Shown piece after piece: positions 43,419 through 50,469 of a stretch of 64,000 nucleotides of DNA. Within the stretch, counting starts at the first letter, position 1. Every line of letters starts with the position of its first letter. The notes under the pieces were generated by a model, which saw only the letters and a program-made list of their open reading frames with translations, was not told the origin of the DNA and did not search any database. This DNA comes from Candidatus Flexicrinis affinis (GTDB lineage Bacteria; Chloroflexota; Anaerolineae; Aggregatilineales; Phototrophicaceae), in assembly GCA_016716525.1 (NCBI GenBank), contig JADJWE010000002.1, positions 620,001-684,000 on the forward strand, in the 5' to 3' direction. Both the position numbers and the translations under genes were made by a program.

Positions 43419-43499
43419 ATGCACCCAGTCACACCCGCCACGCTCCCGTTCGAGAGCAAGCGCAAGCAGGTCAAGAAGCCGGACACGCCGTCTGGATAG
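43419..43499 (+). CDS. Leader peptide 2, lysine-rich (26 residues, ending KKPDTPSG)
   Basis: A 26-codon frame with a strong AGGAGA ribosome-binding site six bases before the ATG. It begins MHPVTPATLPFESKRKQVKK and ends PDTPSG. Four AAG lysine codons and one arginine codon are clustered at 43458-43478. The ending KK-P-DTP matches KK-T-DTP of leader peptide 1, and both leaders are followed by a terminator and then GTTTCCG. So the second module looks like a duplicate of the first. Confidence 0.82.
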   Translation: MHPVTPATLPFESKRKQVKKPDTPSG

Positions 43500-43543
43500 C
43501 TTCGTTTGTGCCTGCAATGTGTGACACAAACCGCCGTCCGGAC
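43490..43543 (+). promoter_or_regulatory. Candidate antiterminator pairing of attenuator 2
   Basis: GTCTGGAT (43490-43497) can pair with GTCCGGAC (43536-43543) using two G-U pairs. An alternative is CCGGAC (43479-43484) with GTCCGG (43536-43541). Both would disrupt the 5' arm of terminator 2. This is weaker than the pairing in module 1. A separate hairpin GTTTGTG/CACAAAC (43504-43531) lies between. Confidence 0.45.
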
Positions 43544-43570
43544 TGTGAATCCGGGCGGCGGTTTTCGTTT
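43531..43570 (+). terminator. Attenuator terminator 2 in the lysine-operon leader
   Basis: A 12-bp stem (CCGCCGTCCGGA with TCCGGGCGGCGG, one G-U pair), a seven-base loop and the tail TTTTCGTTT. It sits 31 bases after the stop of leader peptide 2 and 50 bases before lysW. Confidence 0.85.
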
Positions 43571-43620
43571 CCGCCAGTTCTGTCAGTGACCATTTACCGA
43601 GGAAAAAGGAGCAACAACCC

Positions 43621-43794
43621 ATGACCGCCCTGCCCGCCTGCCCGACCTGTGACGCCGCCGTACCCGTTCCGGCCGACGTCGTCGCCAACGAACTGATTAG
43701 CTGCCCGGACTGCGGCAGCGATTTGGAAGTCCTCAGCTTGAGCCCGTTGACGCTCGACCTCGCGCCGGACGTCGAAGAAGATTGGGGCGAGTAG
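43621..43794 (+). CDS. lysW: LysW, alpha-aminoadipate carrier protein
   Basis: A 57-residue acidic carrier protein whose C-terminal glutamate is linked to the amino group of alpha-aminoadipate. It thereby protects and carries the intermediates of lysine synthesis. The zinc-binding pairs are Cys7-x-x-Cys10 (ACPTCD) and Cys28-x-x-Cys31 (SCPDCG). The C-terminus is the invariant EDWGE. AAGGAG lies nine bases before the ATG. It is the first enzyme-pathway gene after the double attenuator and is followed by lysX after only two bases, as in Thermus and Deinococcus clusters. Confidence 0.96.
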   Translation: MTALPACPTCDAAVPVPADVVANELISCPDCGSDLEVLSLSPLTLDLAPDVEEDWGE

Positions 43795-43796
43795 TC

Positions 43797-44696
43797 ATGC
43801 GAGTCGCGCTGCTCATCACCCACGTCCGCCCGGAAGAGAAGCTGCTGCTTGCGGCGTTCGACGCGCGCGGCGTCGCGCCCGACGTCATCCTCGACCGCGA
43901 CCTCGTGTTCGACCTCACCGCCGGGCCGGAGCAGCTCGCCCCAAGCGGCGTGCCGTGGTCGGCGTACGATGTCGTATTCGAGCGCTGCGTGAGTACGTCG
44001 CGCGGGATGTACGCCCTCGCCGTGCTGAACAGTTGGGGCATACGCACCGTCAACGCGTACCAGACGGCCGTCACCTGCGGCGACAAGCTTCTGACGACGT
44101 TGGCGCTGGCCCGCGCGGGCATCCCGCAGCCGCAGGCGACCGTCGGATTCACGGAAGAATCGGCCATGAGCGCCATCGCCGCGGTCGGTTATCCCGCCGT
44201 CCTCAAGCCGGTGACCGGATCGTGGGGCCGTCTGCTGGCGCGCGTCAACGACCGCGACGCGGCCGAAGCCATCCTCGAACACCGCTTCACACTGGGCGAC
44301 TGGACTCAACACTCGATCTACGCGCAACAGTTCGTCGAAAAGCCGGGCCGCGACATCCGCGCGTTCGTCGTCGGAAGCCGCACGATCTGCGCGGTGTACC
44401 GCACGTCGGCGCATTGGATCACGAACACGGCACGCGGCGGCACGACCAGCAGCTGCCCGGTCACCGACGAACTGGACGAGCTGTGCGTGCGCGCGGCCAA
44501 TGCGGTCGGCGGCGGCATGCTGGCGCTCGACGTGTTCGAGTCGCCGGACGGGCTGGTGGTCAACGAGATCAACCACACCATGGAGTTCCGCAACTCGATC
44601 GCGCCGACCGGCGTGGACATCCCGGCGGCCATGATCGACTTCGTGCTCGCGCCGCTGACGCGGTCGGTTGCGCCCAACACGGAGGCCCCGCTGTGA
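43797..44696 (+). CDS. lysX: LysX, alpha-aminoadipate-LysW ligase (ATP-grasp)
   Basis: A 299-residue ATP-grasp ligase that joins alpha-aminoadipate to the C-terminal glutamate of LysW. It begins MRVALLITHVRPEEKLLLAA. The ATP-binding sections are YPAVLKPVTGSWGRLLARVN and YAQQFVEKPGRDIRAFVVGS. The metal-binding end GGGMLALDVFESPDGLVVNE precedes INHTMEFRNSIAPTGVDIPA. The N-T-M-E-F sequence in this last segment is typical of LysX. The start lies two bases after lysW. The stop overlaps the lysY start (GTGA). Homocitrate synthase in the same operon fixes the substrate as aminoadipate rather than glutamate. Confidence 0.95.
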   Translation: MRVALLITHVRPEEKLLLAAFDARGVAPDVILDRDLVFDLTAGPEQLAPSGVPWSAYDVVFERCVSTSRGMYALAVLNSWGIRTVNAYQTAVTCGDKLLTTLALARAGIPQPQATVGFTEESAMSAIAAVGYPAVLKPVTGSWGRLLARVNDRDAAEAILEHRFTLGDWTQHSIYAQQFVEKPGRDIRAFVVGSRTICAVYRTSAHWITNTARGGTTSSCPVTDELDELCVRAANAVGGGMLALDVFESPDGLVVNEINHTMEFRNSIAPTGVDIPAAMIDFVLAPLTRSVAPNTEAPL

Positions 44697-45718
44697 TCTC
44701 GGTCGGAATCGTCGGGGCGAGCGGATACACCGGCGGCGAGTTGATTCGCCTGCTGCTGGGGCATCCGCACGTCGACGTCACGCAGGTGACCAGCCGCGAG
44801 AACGCCGGCCAGTTCGTCTACGCCGCGCATCCCCACCTGCGCGGCGGCACACCGCTGCGCTTCATTCATCCGGACGCGCTCGAGCCGTGCGACGTGTTGT
44901 TTCTGTGCCTTCCGCACGGCGTCGCCAGCCGCGAGATCGACCGATACGCCGCGCTCGCGCCGACACTCATCGACCTGTCCGCTGATTTCCGGCTGCGCGA
45001 TCTGTCGCTGTACGAACGCGTGTACGGTGGAGCGCACGCCGCGCCGCGGTGGGTCGACCGATTCGTGTACGGCCTGCCCGAGGTCAACCGCGAGGCGCTG
45101 CGCGGCGCGTCGTACGCCAGCGGTGTCGGCTGCAACGCCACTACGGTCAACCTCGCCCTGCTGCCGCTCGTACGTGCTGGACTGCTCGCCCGTGCCAGCG
45201 CCGAAGTGAAGGTCGGGTCGTCGGAAGGAGGCGCGGAGGTGAATGACGGGTCGCATCATCCGATTCGCAGCGGCGCGGTGCGGGCGTACAAGGCCACCGG
45301 CCACCGTCACCATGCCGAGGTGACGCAAATTCTAGGCGACGTGCCGGTGCGGTTCGCGGTCACGGCAATCGAGATGGTGCGCGGCGTGCATGTCACGGCG
45401 CACGTCGACCTCACGCGGCCAATCACCGACAAAGACCTGTGGGCGGCCTATCGCGGCGCGTACGGCAGCGAGCCGTTCATCCGGCTTGTGGCGGCGAAAT
45501 CCGGTCTGCATCGCCTCCCCGAACCCCGCCTTGTCGCCGGGACGAACTATTGCGACATCGGCTGGGAACTGGACGCGGACGATCCGACCCACGTGGTGAT
45601 CGTGGCGGCGCTCGACAATTTGGGCAAAGGCGCGGCCGGCAGCGCAATTCAGTGCATGAACCTCATGCGCGGCTTCGACGAGCGCGACGGCCTGCGCTTG
45701 TTTGCCGCCTATCCATGA
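44693..45718 (+). CDS. lysY: LysY, LysW-aminoadipate semialdehyde dehydrogenase (ArgC family)
   Basis: A 341-residue ArgC-type reductase that converts LysW-aminoadipyl phosphate to the semialdehyde with NADPH. It has the Rossmann motif VGIVGASGYTGGELIRLLL, CDVLFLCLPHGVASREID and the catalytic cysteine in ASGVGCNATTVNLALLPLV. HRHHAEVTQILG carries the active-site histidine area. The start is a GTG overlapping the lysX stop by four bases. A 273-base gap filled with repeats separates it from lysZ, unlike the otherwise tight operon. Confidence 0.95.
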   Translation: MISVGIVGASGYTGGELIRLLLGHPHVDVTQVTSRENAGQFVYAAHPHLRGGTPLRFIHPDALEPCDVLFLCLPHGVASREIDRYAALAPTLIDLSADFRLRDLSLYERVYGGAHAAPRWVDRFVYGLPEVNREALRGASYASGVGCNATTVNLALLPLVRAGLLARASAEVKVGSSEGGAEVNDGSHHPIRSGAVRAYKATGHRHHAEVTQILGDVPVRFAVTAIEMVRGVHVTAHVDLTRPITDKDLWAAYRGAYGSEPFIRLVAAKSGLHRLPEPRLVAGTNYCDIGWELDADDPTHVVIVAALDNLGKGAAGSAIQCMNLMRGFDERDGLRLFAAYP

Positions 45719-45768
45719 GGAACCAGTTTTCAGGAATCAGTCGTCAGAGAGAGTCCGTGCGTCGGTAT

Positions 45769-45900
45769 GTAGGGGCGACCCGCTGGGTCGCCCGCAGGCG
45801 CCATTCCCAACCCTATCGTAGGCACACGGCATGCCGTGTCCGCCGGCAGCATCACCGTTCCGCAAGGGTGGCCCGCTGGGTCACCCACCAAACCATGTCC
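45769..45900. repeat. GTAGGGGCGACCC-type hairpin repeat within the lysine operon
   Basis: Begins GTAGGGGCGACCC and contains the inverted pairs GGGCGACCC/GGGTCGCCC (45773-45793), ACACGGCATGCCGTGT and GGGTGGCCCGCTGGGTCACCC. It resembles the repeat at 15934. It lies between lysY and lysZ and might affect RNA processing there. Confidence 0.6.
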
Positions 45901-45937
45901 GTGCGAATGATCTTGACTTTACACAACGCATTGTCCT

Positions 45938-45978
45938 TCTCTCCTCTCCCCTTGAGGGAGAGGGGCCGGGGGTGAGGG
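45938..45978. repeat. Partial CTCACCCC-family repeat between lysY and lysZ
   Basis: CTCCTCTCCCC followed by GGGAGAGGGG and CCGGGGGTGAGGGG is the right-hand half of the MITE-like family. It ends 14 bases before the lysZ start codon, close to where the ribosome-binding site should be; GGGGTGAGGGG may serve as that site. Confidence 0.6.
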
Positions 45979-45991
45979 GTAACCACATCAC

Positions 45992-46807
45992 ATGAACGAC
46001 CTTCTCGTGATCAAAGTCGGCGGAGCATCAGGTCTCGACCTTGACGCATGCGCCCGCGACATCGCGGCGATCGCGGCGGAGCGACCCGTCATGCTGGTGC
46101 ATGGCGTGAGTGCTGCGCTCGATGCTCTGTGCGCCGAGCGAGGCGTGCCGGTGCGCACACTGACATCGCCCTCAGGCCACGCCTCGCGTTACACCGACGC
46201 GGCAACACGCGACCTGTACGTCGAGGCGGCCAGCATCGTCGGGCGCACGTGGGCCGACGCGCTGGCCCGACACGGCGCGCAGGCAAAGGTTGCCGTCCCG
46301 GCGGTCACGGCCGAGCGCAAGGACGCTGTGCGGGCGGTGATCGATGGCCGCGTACGCATTGTGCGCGACGACTACACCGGCAGCATCACCGGCGCTGAAA
46401 CGAGTGCGCTTAGTGATCTGCTGAACCTAGGCGCCGTTCCCGTCGTCCCGCCGATTGCTACCAGCACCGACGGACTGCTCAACGTCGACGGCGACCGTGC
46501 CGCCGCGGCGCTAGCCTCGGCGCTCGGTGCACACACCCTGCTGATCCTGAGCAACGTGCGCGGGCTGTATCGGGACGCTGCCGATCCGGACTCGCTGGTG
46601 ACGCAGGTCCCGCCGCAGGCGATGTCGCAGGCGTTGGAGTGGGCGGCAGGCCGCATGAAGCGCAAGGTCATCGCCGCGCAGGAAGCGTTGGCTGGCCGCG
46701 TCGCGCGGGTCGTGATCGGCGATGGACGGCGCGAGACGCCGGTGCGCGATGGTTTGGCCGGTGTCGGCACCGTGTTCAGCGCCGCACATGACGGAGTGGA
46801 GGTCTAG
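45992..46807 (+). CDS. lysZ: LysZ, LysW-aminoadipate kinase
   Basis: A 271-residue amino-acid kinase (ArgB-like) that phosphorylates the delta-carboxylate of LysW-bound aminoadipate. Features are LLVIKVGGASGLDLDACARD (phosphate-binding), RPVMLVHGVSAALDALCAER, TDAATRDLYVEAASIVGRTW and VPVVPPIATSTDGLLNVDGD with DRAAAALASALGAHTLLILS. The C-terminal WAAGRMKRKVIAAQEAL carries the nucleotide-binding lysine. The 'HG(V)S' in place of the N-acetylglutamate kinase 'HGGGP' is typical of LysZ, whose substrate is a protein. Only four bases separate it from lysJ. Confidence 0.95.
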   Translation: MNDLLVIKVGGASGLDLDACARDIAAIAAERPVMLVHGVSAALDALCAERGVPVRTLTSPSGHASRYTDAATRDLYVEAASIVGRTWADALARHGAQAKVAVPAVTAERKDAVRAVIDGRVRIVRDDYTGSITGAETSALSDLLNLGAVPVVPPIATSTDGLLNVDGDRAAAALASALGAHTLLILSNVRGLYRDAADPDSLVTQVPPQAMSQALEWAAGRMKRKVIAAQEALAGRVARVVIGDGRRETPVRDGLAGVGTVFSAAHDGVEV

Positions 46808-46811
46808 GCCC

Positions 46812-48011
46812 ATGAACGATGCAGTCACGTCGACAGCAGCGGCGATCGAAGACCGCTTTACGTCCGGCGCGTACACGAAGCGCCCGCTGACGCTGGTGCG
46901 CGGTCAAGGCAGCACCGTCTGGGACGACGCCGGCAGCACGTACCTCGATCTCACCAGCGGGCAGGGCGTGGCGCTGCTCGGCCATGCGCATCCGGCGGTC
47001 GCGTCGGCGGTCAGTGATCAGGCGTCGACGTTGATCACGTGTGCCGAGGCGTTCTACAACGACCGCCGCGCCGAGCTGTACGCCCTGCTCAACGACGTGC
47101 TGAACGATGACACAGCGGATGCGGCAGGGGATTGGCGCTTCTTCCTGTGCAACAGCGGCGCCGAGGCCAACGAAGCGGCGCTCAAGGCTGCACGCCTGCT
47201 GACCGGGCGCAGCGGGATCGTCGCCGCCAAGCGCGGGTTCCACGGGCGGACGCTGGGCGCTCTGGGTGCGACGTTCAACCCGGACTACCGCAGCCCGTTC
47301 GCCGGGTGGACGCCGGATGTAACACACATCGCATACAACGACGTCGCGGCGGCTGACGCCGCGATCACCGATCAGACCGCCGCCGTGCTGATCGAAGCCG
47401 TTCAAGGCGAAGGCGGTGTGCATCTGGCCGACGCGGAATGGCTGCGCACGATCCGGCACCTTTGCACCGAGCGCGGCGCGCTGCTGATCGTCGACGAGGT
47501 GCAGTCGGGTTTGGGGCGCTGCGGACGCTGGTTCGCCTATCAGCACGCGGACATCACGCCGGACGTCGTGACGCTTGGCAAGGGCATCGCCGGCGGCGTG
47601 CCGATGGGGGCAGCGGCATGGCGCGCGGAACTCGGCACCATTCCGTCTGCGACGCATGGCAGCACCTTCGGCGGCAATCCGCTGGCGTGCGCGGCGGCCA
47701 CTGCCGCCATCGGCGCGCTGCGTGAGATCGAGGCGCCGGCGCGGGCCGACCGCCTCGGCGCATGGGCGCGCGAGTGGCTGACCGCGCGTGACATCCCCGG
47801 CGTGCGTGAGGTGCGCGGCGCGGGGCTGATGATCGGAATCGAGCTGCGGACGCGCGTCACACCGGTGCTGCAAGCCTTGCAGGCGCGCGGCGTGCTGGCG
47901 CTCCCGGCAGGCAAGACCGTCCTGCGCCTCCTCCCGCCGCTGGTGATCGACCAGTCCGAACTCGAGTTCGCGTTGGCGCAGGTTGAGGCGGTGCTGCGTG
48001 AGCTCGCTTGA
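46812..48011 (+). CDS. lysJ: LysJ, LysW-lysine aminotransferase (class III)
   Basis: A 399-residue PLP transaminase that converts LysW-aminoadipate semialdehyde to LysW-lysine. It has TSGAYTKRPLTLVRGQGSTV near the start and LDLTSGQGVALLGHAHPAVA. FFLCNSGAEANEAALKAARL and LLIVDEVQSGLGRCGRWFAY hold PLP-binding residues. The Schiff-base lysine is in VTLGKGIAGGVPMGAAAW, and THGSTFGGNPLACAAATAAI follows. The S-G-x-Y-x-K-R-P opening is the version I associate with LysJ rather than ArgD. The stop lies inside the lysK start region. Confidence 0.94.
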   Translation: MNDAVTSTAAAIEDRFTSGAYTKRPLTLVRGQGSTVWDDAGSTYLDLTSGQGVALLGHAHPAVASAVSDQASTLITCAEAFYNDRRAELYALLNDVLNDDTADAAGDWRFFLCNSGAEANEAALKAARLLTGRSGIVAAKRGFHGRTLGALGATFNPDYRSPFAGWTPDVTHIAYNDVAAADAAITDQTAAVLIEAVQGEGGVHLADAEWLRTIRHLCTERGALLIVDEVQSGLGRCGRWFAYQHADITPDVVTLGKGIAGGVPMGAAAWRAELGTIPSATHGSTFGGNPLACAAATAAIGALREIEAPARADRLGAWAREWLTARDIPGVREVRGAGLMIGIELRTRVTPVLQALQARGVLALPAGKTVLRLLPPLVIDQSELEFALAQVEAVLRELA

Positions 48012-49116
48012 TTCTGGGGTCGAGCTGCTGGAGTCGTTGGTGCGGATTCCGTCGATCTCCGGCGAAGAGAACGCCGCAAGCGCGCACCTCGTCGCCTGGA
48101 TGGACCAGCACGGCGCGTCGCGCGCCTTCGTCGACGATGCCGGGAATGCCGTCGGAATCTGGGGCCGCGGCCCGCGCCAGATCGTCTTGCTCGGGCACAT
48201 CGACACCGTCGGCGGGTTTCCCGACGTGCGCCGCGAGGGCGAACTGCTCTATGGGCGCGGCACGGTCGACGCGAAGGGTCCGCTGTGCGCGTTTGCGGCC
48301 GCGGCGAGCATGGCGACCGTGCCGGAGGGCTGGCAGGTCGTCGTGATCGGCGCGGTCGAGGAAGAGTGCCCGACCAGCGCCGGTGCGCACTACGCGATCG
48401 GGCAGTATGCGCCCGAGCTGTGCGTGATCGGCGAACCGTCGCGGTGGGATCGGCTGACACTGGGCTACAAGGGCCGGCTGATCGCAGACGCCACGCTGGC
48501 CCGATCAAACGCCCATAGCGCCGGCCAATCCGCGACCACCGCCGAAGCCGCATTCACGGTATGGCGTGCGGTGTCCGACTATGCGAACCGGCTCAATGAC
48601 GGCCACACGCGCGTGTTCGACCAGTTGGACGCTTCGCTCACGCGGATCAACACGGCCGACGACGGCTTGACGCAATCGGCCGCCATGACGTTCGGATTTC
48701 GCTTGCCGCCAACCGTCGATCCTCAGGCGCTCGAACACGATATCCGCGACCTTGTGACGACATCTGCGCCGCACGGCACCACAATTCAAATGCGATTCAC
48801 GTCGCACACGCCGGCCTTCGCCGCCGAACGCGACAACGTGCTCTCGCGGCTGTTTCGCGGCGCGATCCGCGCCGAAGGCGGCACACCAGCCTTTGTGATG
48901 AAGACCGGCACCAGCGACATGAACCTCGCCGGTCCGGCGTGGGCCTGCCCGATCCTGGCCTACGGCCCCGGCGACTCAGCACTGGATCACACGCCCGACG
49001 AGCACATCGACCTCGATGAATACCGCCGTTCGATTCGCATCCTGACGCGTGTACTCAACGCGCTTCCGCTCGAACCCGCAACCCAGCCCTCAACGGAGAC
49101 TCCGCATGCCCTTTGA
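47998..49116 (+). CDS. lysK: LysK, LysW-lysine hydrolase (M20 peptidase family)
   Basis: A 372-residue metal-dependent amidohydrolase that releases lysine from LysW. The zinc site is in QIVLLGHIDTVGGFPDVRRE (His, Asp), LLYGRGTVDAKGPLCAFAAA (bridging Asp), VVVIGAVEEECPTSAGAHYA (catalytic Glu-Glu), ELCVIGEPSRWDRLTLGYKG and the C-terminal HTPDEHIDLDEYRRS. I prefer the GTG at 47998, which overlaps the lysJ end and has GAGG upstream, to the TTG at 47983. The 3' end overlaps the homocitrate synthase start by 11 bases. Confidence 0.94.
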   Translation: MSSLDSGVELLESLVRIPSISGEENAASAHLVAWMDQHGASRAFVDDAGNAVGIWGRGPRQIVLLGHIDTVGGFPDVRREGELLYGRGTVDAKGPLCAFAAAASMATVPEGWQVVVIGAVEEECPTSAGAHYAIGQYAPELCVIGEPSRWDRLTLGYKGRLIADATLARSNAHSAGQSATTAEAAFTVWRAVSDYANRLNDGHTRVFDQLDASLTRINTADDGLTQSAAMTFGFRLPPTVDPQALEHDIRDLVTTSAPHGTTIQMRFTSHTPAFAAERDNVLSRLFRGAIRAEGGTPAFVMKTGTSDMNLAGPAWACPILAYGPGDSALDHTPDEHIDLDEYRRSIRILTRVLNALPLEPATQPSTETPHAL

Positions 49117-50467
49117 CCGTTTCGCTATCATTGAAAGCACGCTCCGCGAGGGCGAGCAGTTTAGCACCGCGACCTTCACGACCGCGCAGAAGATCGAGAT
49201 CGCCACCATGCTGGATGACTTCGGCGTCGAGATGATCGAGATGACATCGCCGGTCGCCAGCCCGCAAAGCGCCGCAGACGTGCGCGCCGTGGTCGGGCTT
49301 GGGTTGAATGCCCGCATCCTCACCCACATCCGCTGCAAGCGCGAGGATGCCATGCAGGCGCTCGAAACCGGCGTGCACGGCGTCGATATCGTGATCGGGA
49401 CGTCACCGCAGTTGATGCAGCACAGCCACGGCAAGTCCGTGCGCCAGATCATCGACTCGGCGCTGGACGTGCTTACATTTGTGCGGGAGCAGAAGCCCGA
49501 CGTCATCCTGCGCTTCAGCACTGAGGACAGTTTCCGCAGCAAAGAATCGGATCTGCTGCGCGTGTATCTGGCGGTTGCCGACAGCGGACTCGTAGATCGG
49601 CTTGGCGTCGCCGACACGGTCGGGATTGCCACACCCAGCCGCACGTTCGAACTGGTGCATCAGTTGGTGCGATTGACCGGACTCGACATCGAGTTCCACG
49701 GCCACAACGACTCGTGCTGCGCGGTCGCCAACGCCACGGCGGCGCTCGAAGCCGGCGCGACTCACATCGACACGACCATTCTCGGCATCGGCGAACGCAA
49801 CGGCATTACCCCGCTGGGCGGGCTGATCGCCCGCTTGTACACGCTCAACCGCGACTATGTCGCCAAGTACAACCTGCCGCTGCTGCCGCAGTTGGACGCG
49901 CTGATCAGCCGCTTGTGTGATCTGCCGATCCCATTCAACAACACGATCACCGGCAGCAGCGCGTTCATCCACAAGGCCGGTATCCACGCCAAAGCGGTAT
50001 TGGCCGACCCGACAACCTACGAGGCCATCAATCCCGGAGATTTCGGCTTGAGCCGCGAGATTGCCATCGGCCATCGGCTGACCGGCTGGAACGCCATCCG
50101 TGACCGGGCGGCAGTACTGGGCTTGGCGATCGACGACGCGACGATTCAGGACGTCACACGGGTCATCAAGGCGCGCGCCGACGAGCGCCCGATGACGGGC
50201 GCGGAGATTGACGCGCTGCTGCGCGAGGCGGCAGGAGCAACCCTCACCCCCGGCCCCTCTCCCTCAGGGGGAGAGGGGGAGAGAGCTTCGCGTGTACCTG
50301 ACTTTCCGGAAGGCTATTCCTCAAGTGAGAAACCTGAGCGCACCTTTTCACACAACGCAGATTTATCTCCAGATTGTGAGCCTAATCCCCCTCTCCCTGA
50401 TGACCAGCGGGAACACCGAAGGTCGGGAGAGGGGCTAGGGGTGAGGGTCAACGGGGTGAGGGCTTGA
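49106..50467 (+). CDS. lysS: Homocitrate synthase with a repeat-derived C-terminal extension
   Basis: Condenses acetyl-CoA and 2-oxoglutarate, the committed step of AAA lysine synthesis. Residues 1-377 match the Thermus-type enzyme closely: FAIIESTLREGEQFSTATFT (metal and substrate site), IEMTSPVASPQSAADV, DIEFHGHNDSCCAVANATAA (metal histidines), TTILGIGERNGITPLGGLIA and NTITGSSAFIHKAGIHAKAV. Family members end right after the segment here read as AEIDALLREAAGA. From residue ~378 the frame runs into a MITE-like element (TLTPGPSPSGGEG) and adds about 75 residues without known structure before stopping at 50467. Because lysine usually inhibits this enzyme, the altered C-terminus is worth noting. 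Confidence 0.94.
   Translation: MPFDRFAIIESTLREGEQFSTATFTTAQKIEIATMLDDFGVEMIEMTSPVASPQSAADVRAVVGLGLNARILTHIRCKREDAMQALETGVHGVDIVIGTSPQLMQHSHGKSVRQIIDSALDVLTFVREQKPDVILRFSTEDSFRSKESDLLRVYLAVADSGLVDRLGVADTVGIATPSRTFELVHQLVRLTGLDIEFHGHNDSCCAVANATAALEAGATHIDTTILGIGERNGITPLGGLIARLYTLNRDYVAKYNLPLLPQLDALISRLCDLPIPFNNTITGSSAFIHKAGIHAKAVLADPTTYEAINPGDFGLSREIAIGHRLTGWNAIRDRAAVLGLAIDDATIQDVTRVIKARADERPMTGAEIDALLREAAGATLTPGPSPSGGEGERASRVPDFPEGYSSSEKPERTFSHNADLSPDCEPNPPLPDDQREHRRSGEGLGVRVNGVRA
50241..50447. repeat. MITE-like repeat inserted in the 3' end of the homocitrate synthase gene
   Basis: A 207-bp element bounded by the perfect 10-bp inverted ends CCCTCACCCC (50241-50250) and GGGGTGAGGG (50438-50447). 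Near each end are the family's CCCCTCTCCC and GGGAGAGGGG arms. The middle (about 50285-50385) is unlike the other copies. It reads through in the homocitrate synthase frame without a stop. Confidence 0.8.
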
Positions 50468-50469
50468 GC

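Noticed and set aside
43140..43620. Lysine riboswitch (L-box) upstream of lysW
   Set aside because: I could not find the conserved multi-helix L-box elements. The two lysine-codon ORFs with terminators explain the region better.
43797..46807. Assignment of lysX, lysY and lysZ to LysW-dependent arginine synthesis
   Set aside because: The operon also encodes homocitrate synthase and homoaconitase, which belong to the aminoadipate route, so lysine is the product. A dual role cannot be fully excluded.
50239..50460. Functional C-terminal domain in homocitrate synthase
   Set aside because: The added residues are a translation of a non-coding repeat (TPGPSPSGGEG type) seen elsewhere in the window; there is no sign of a domain.
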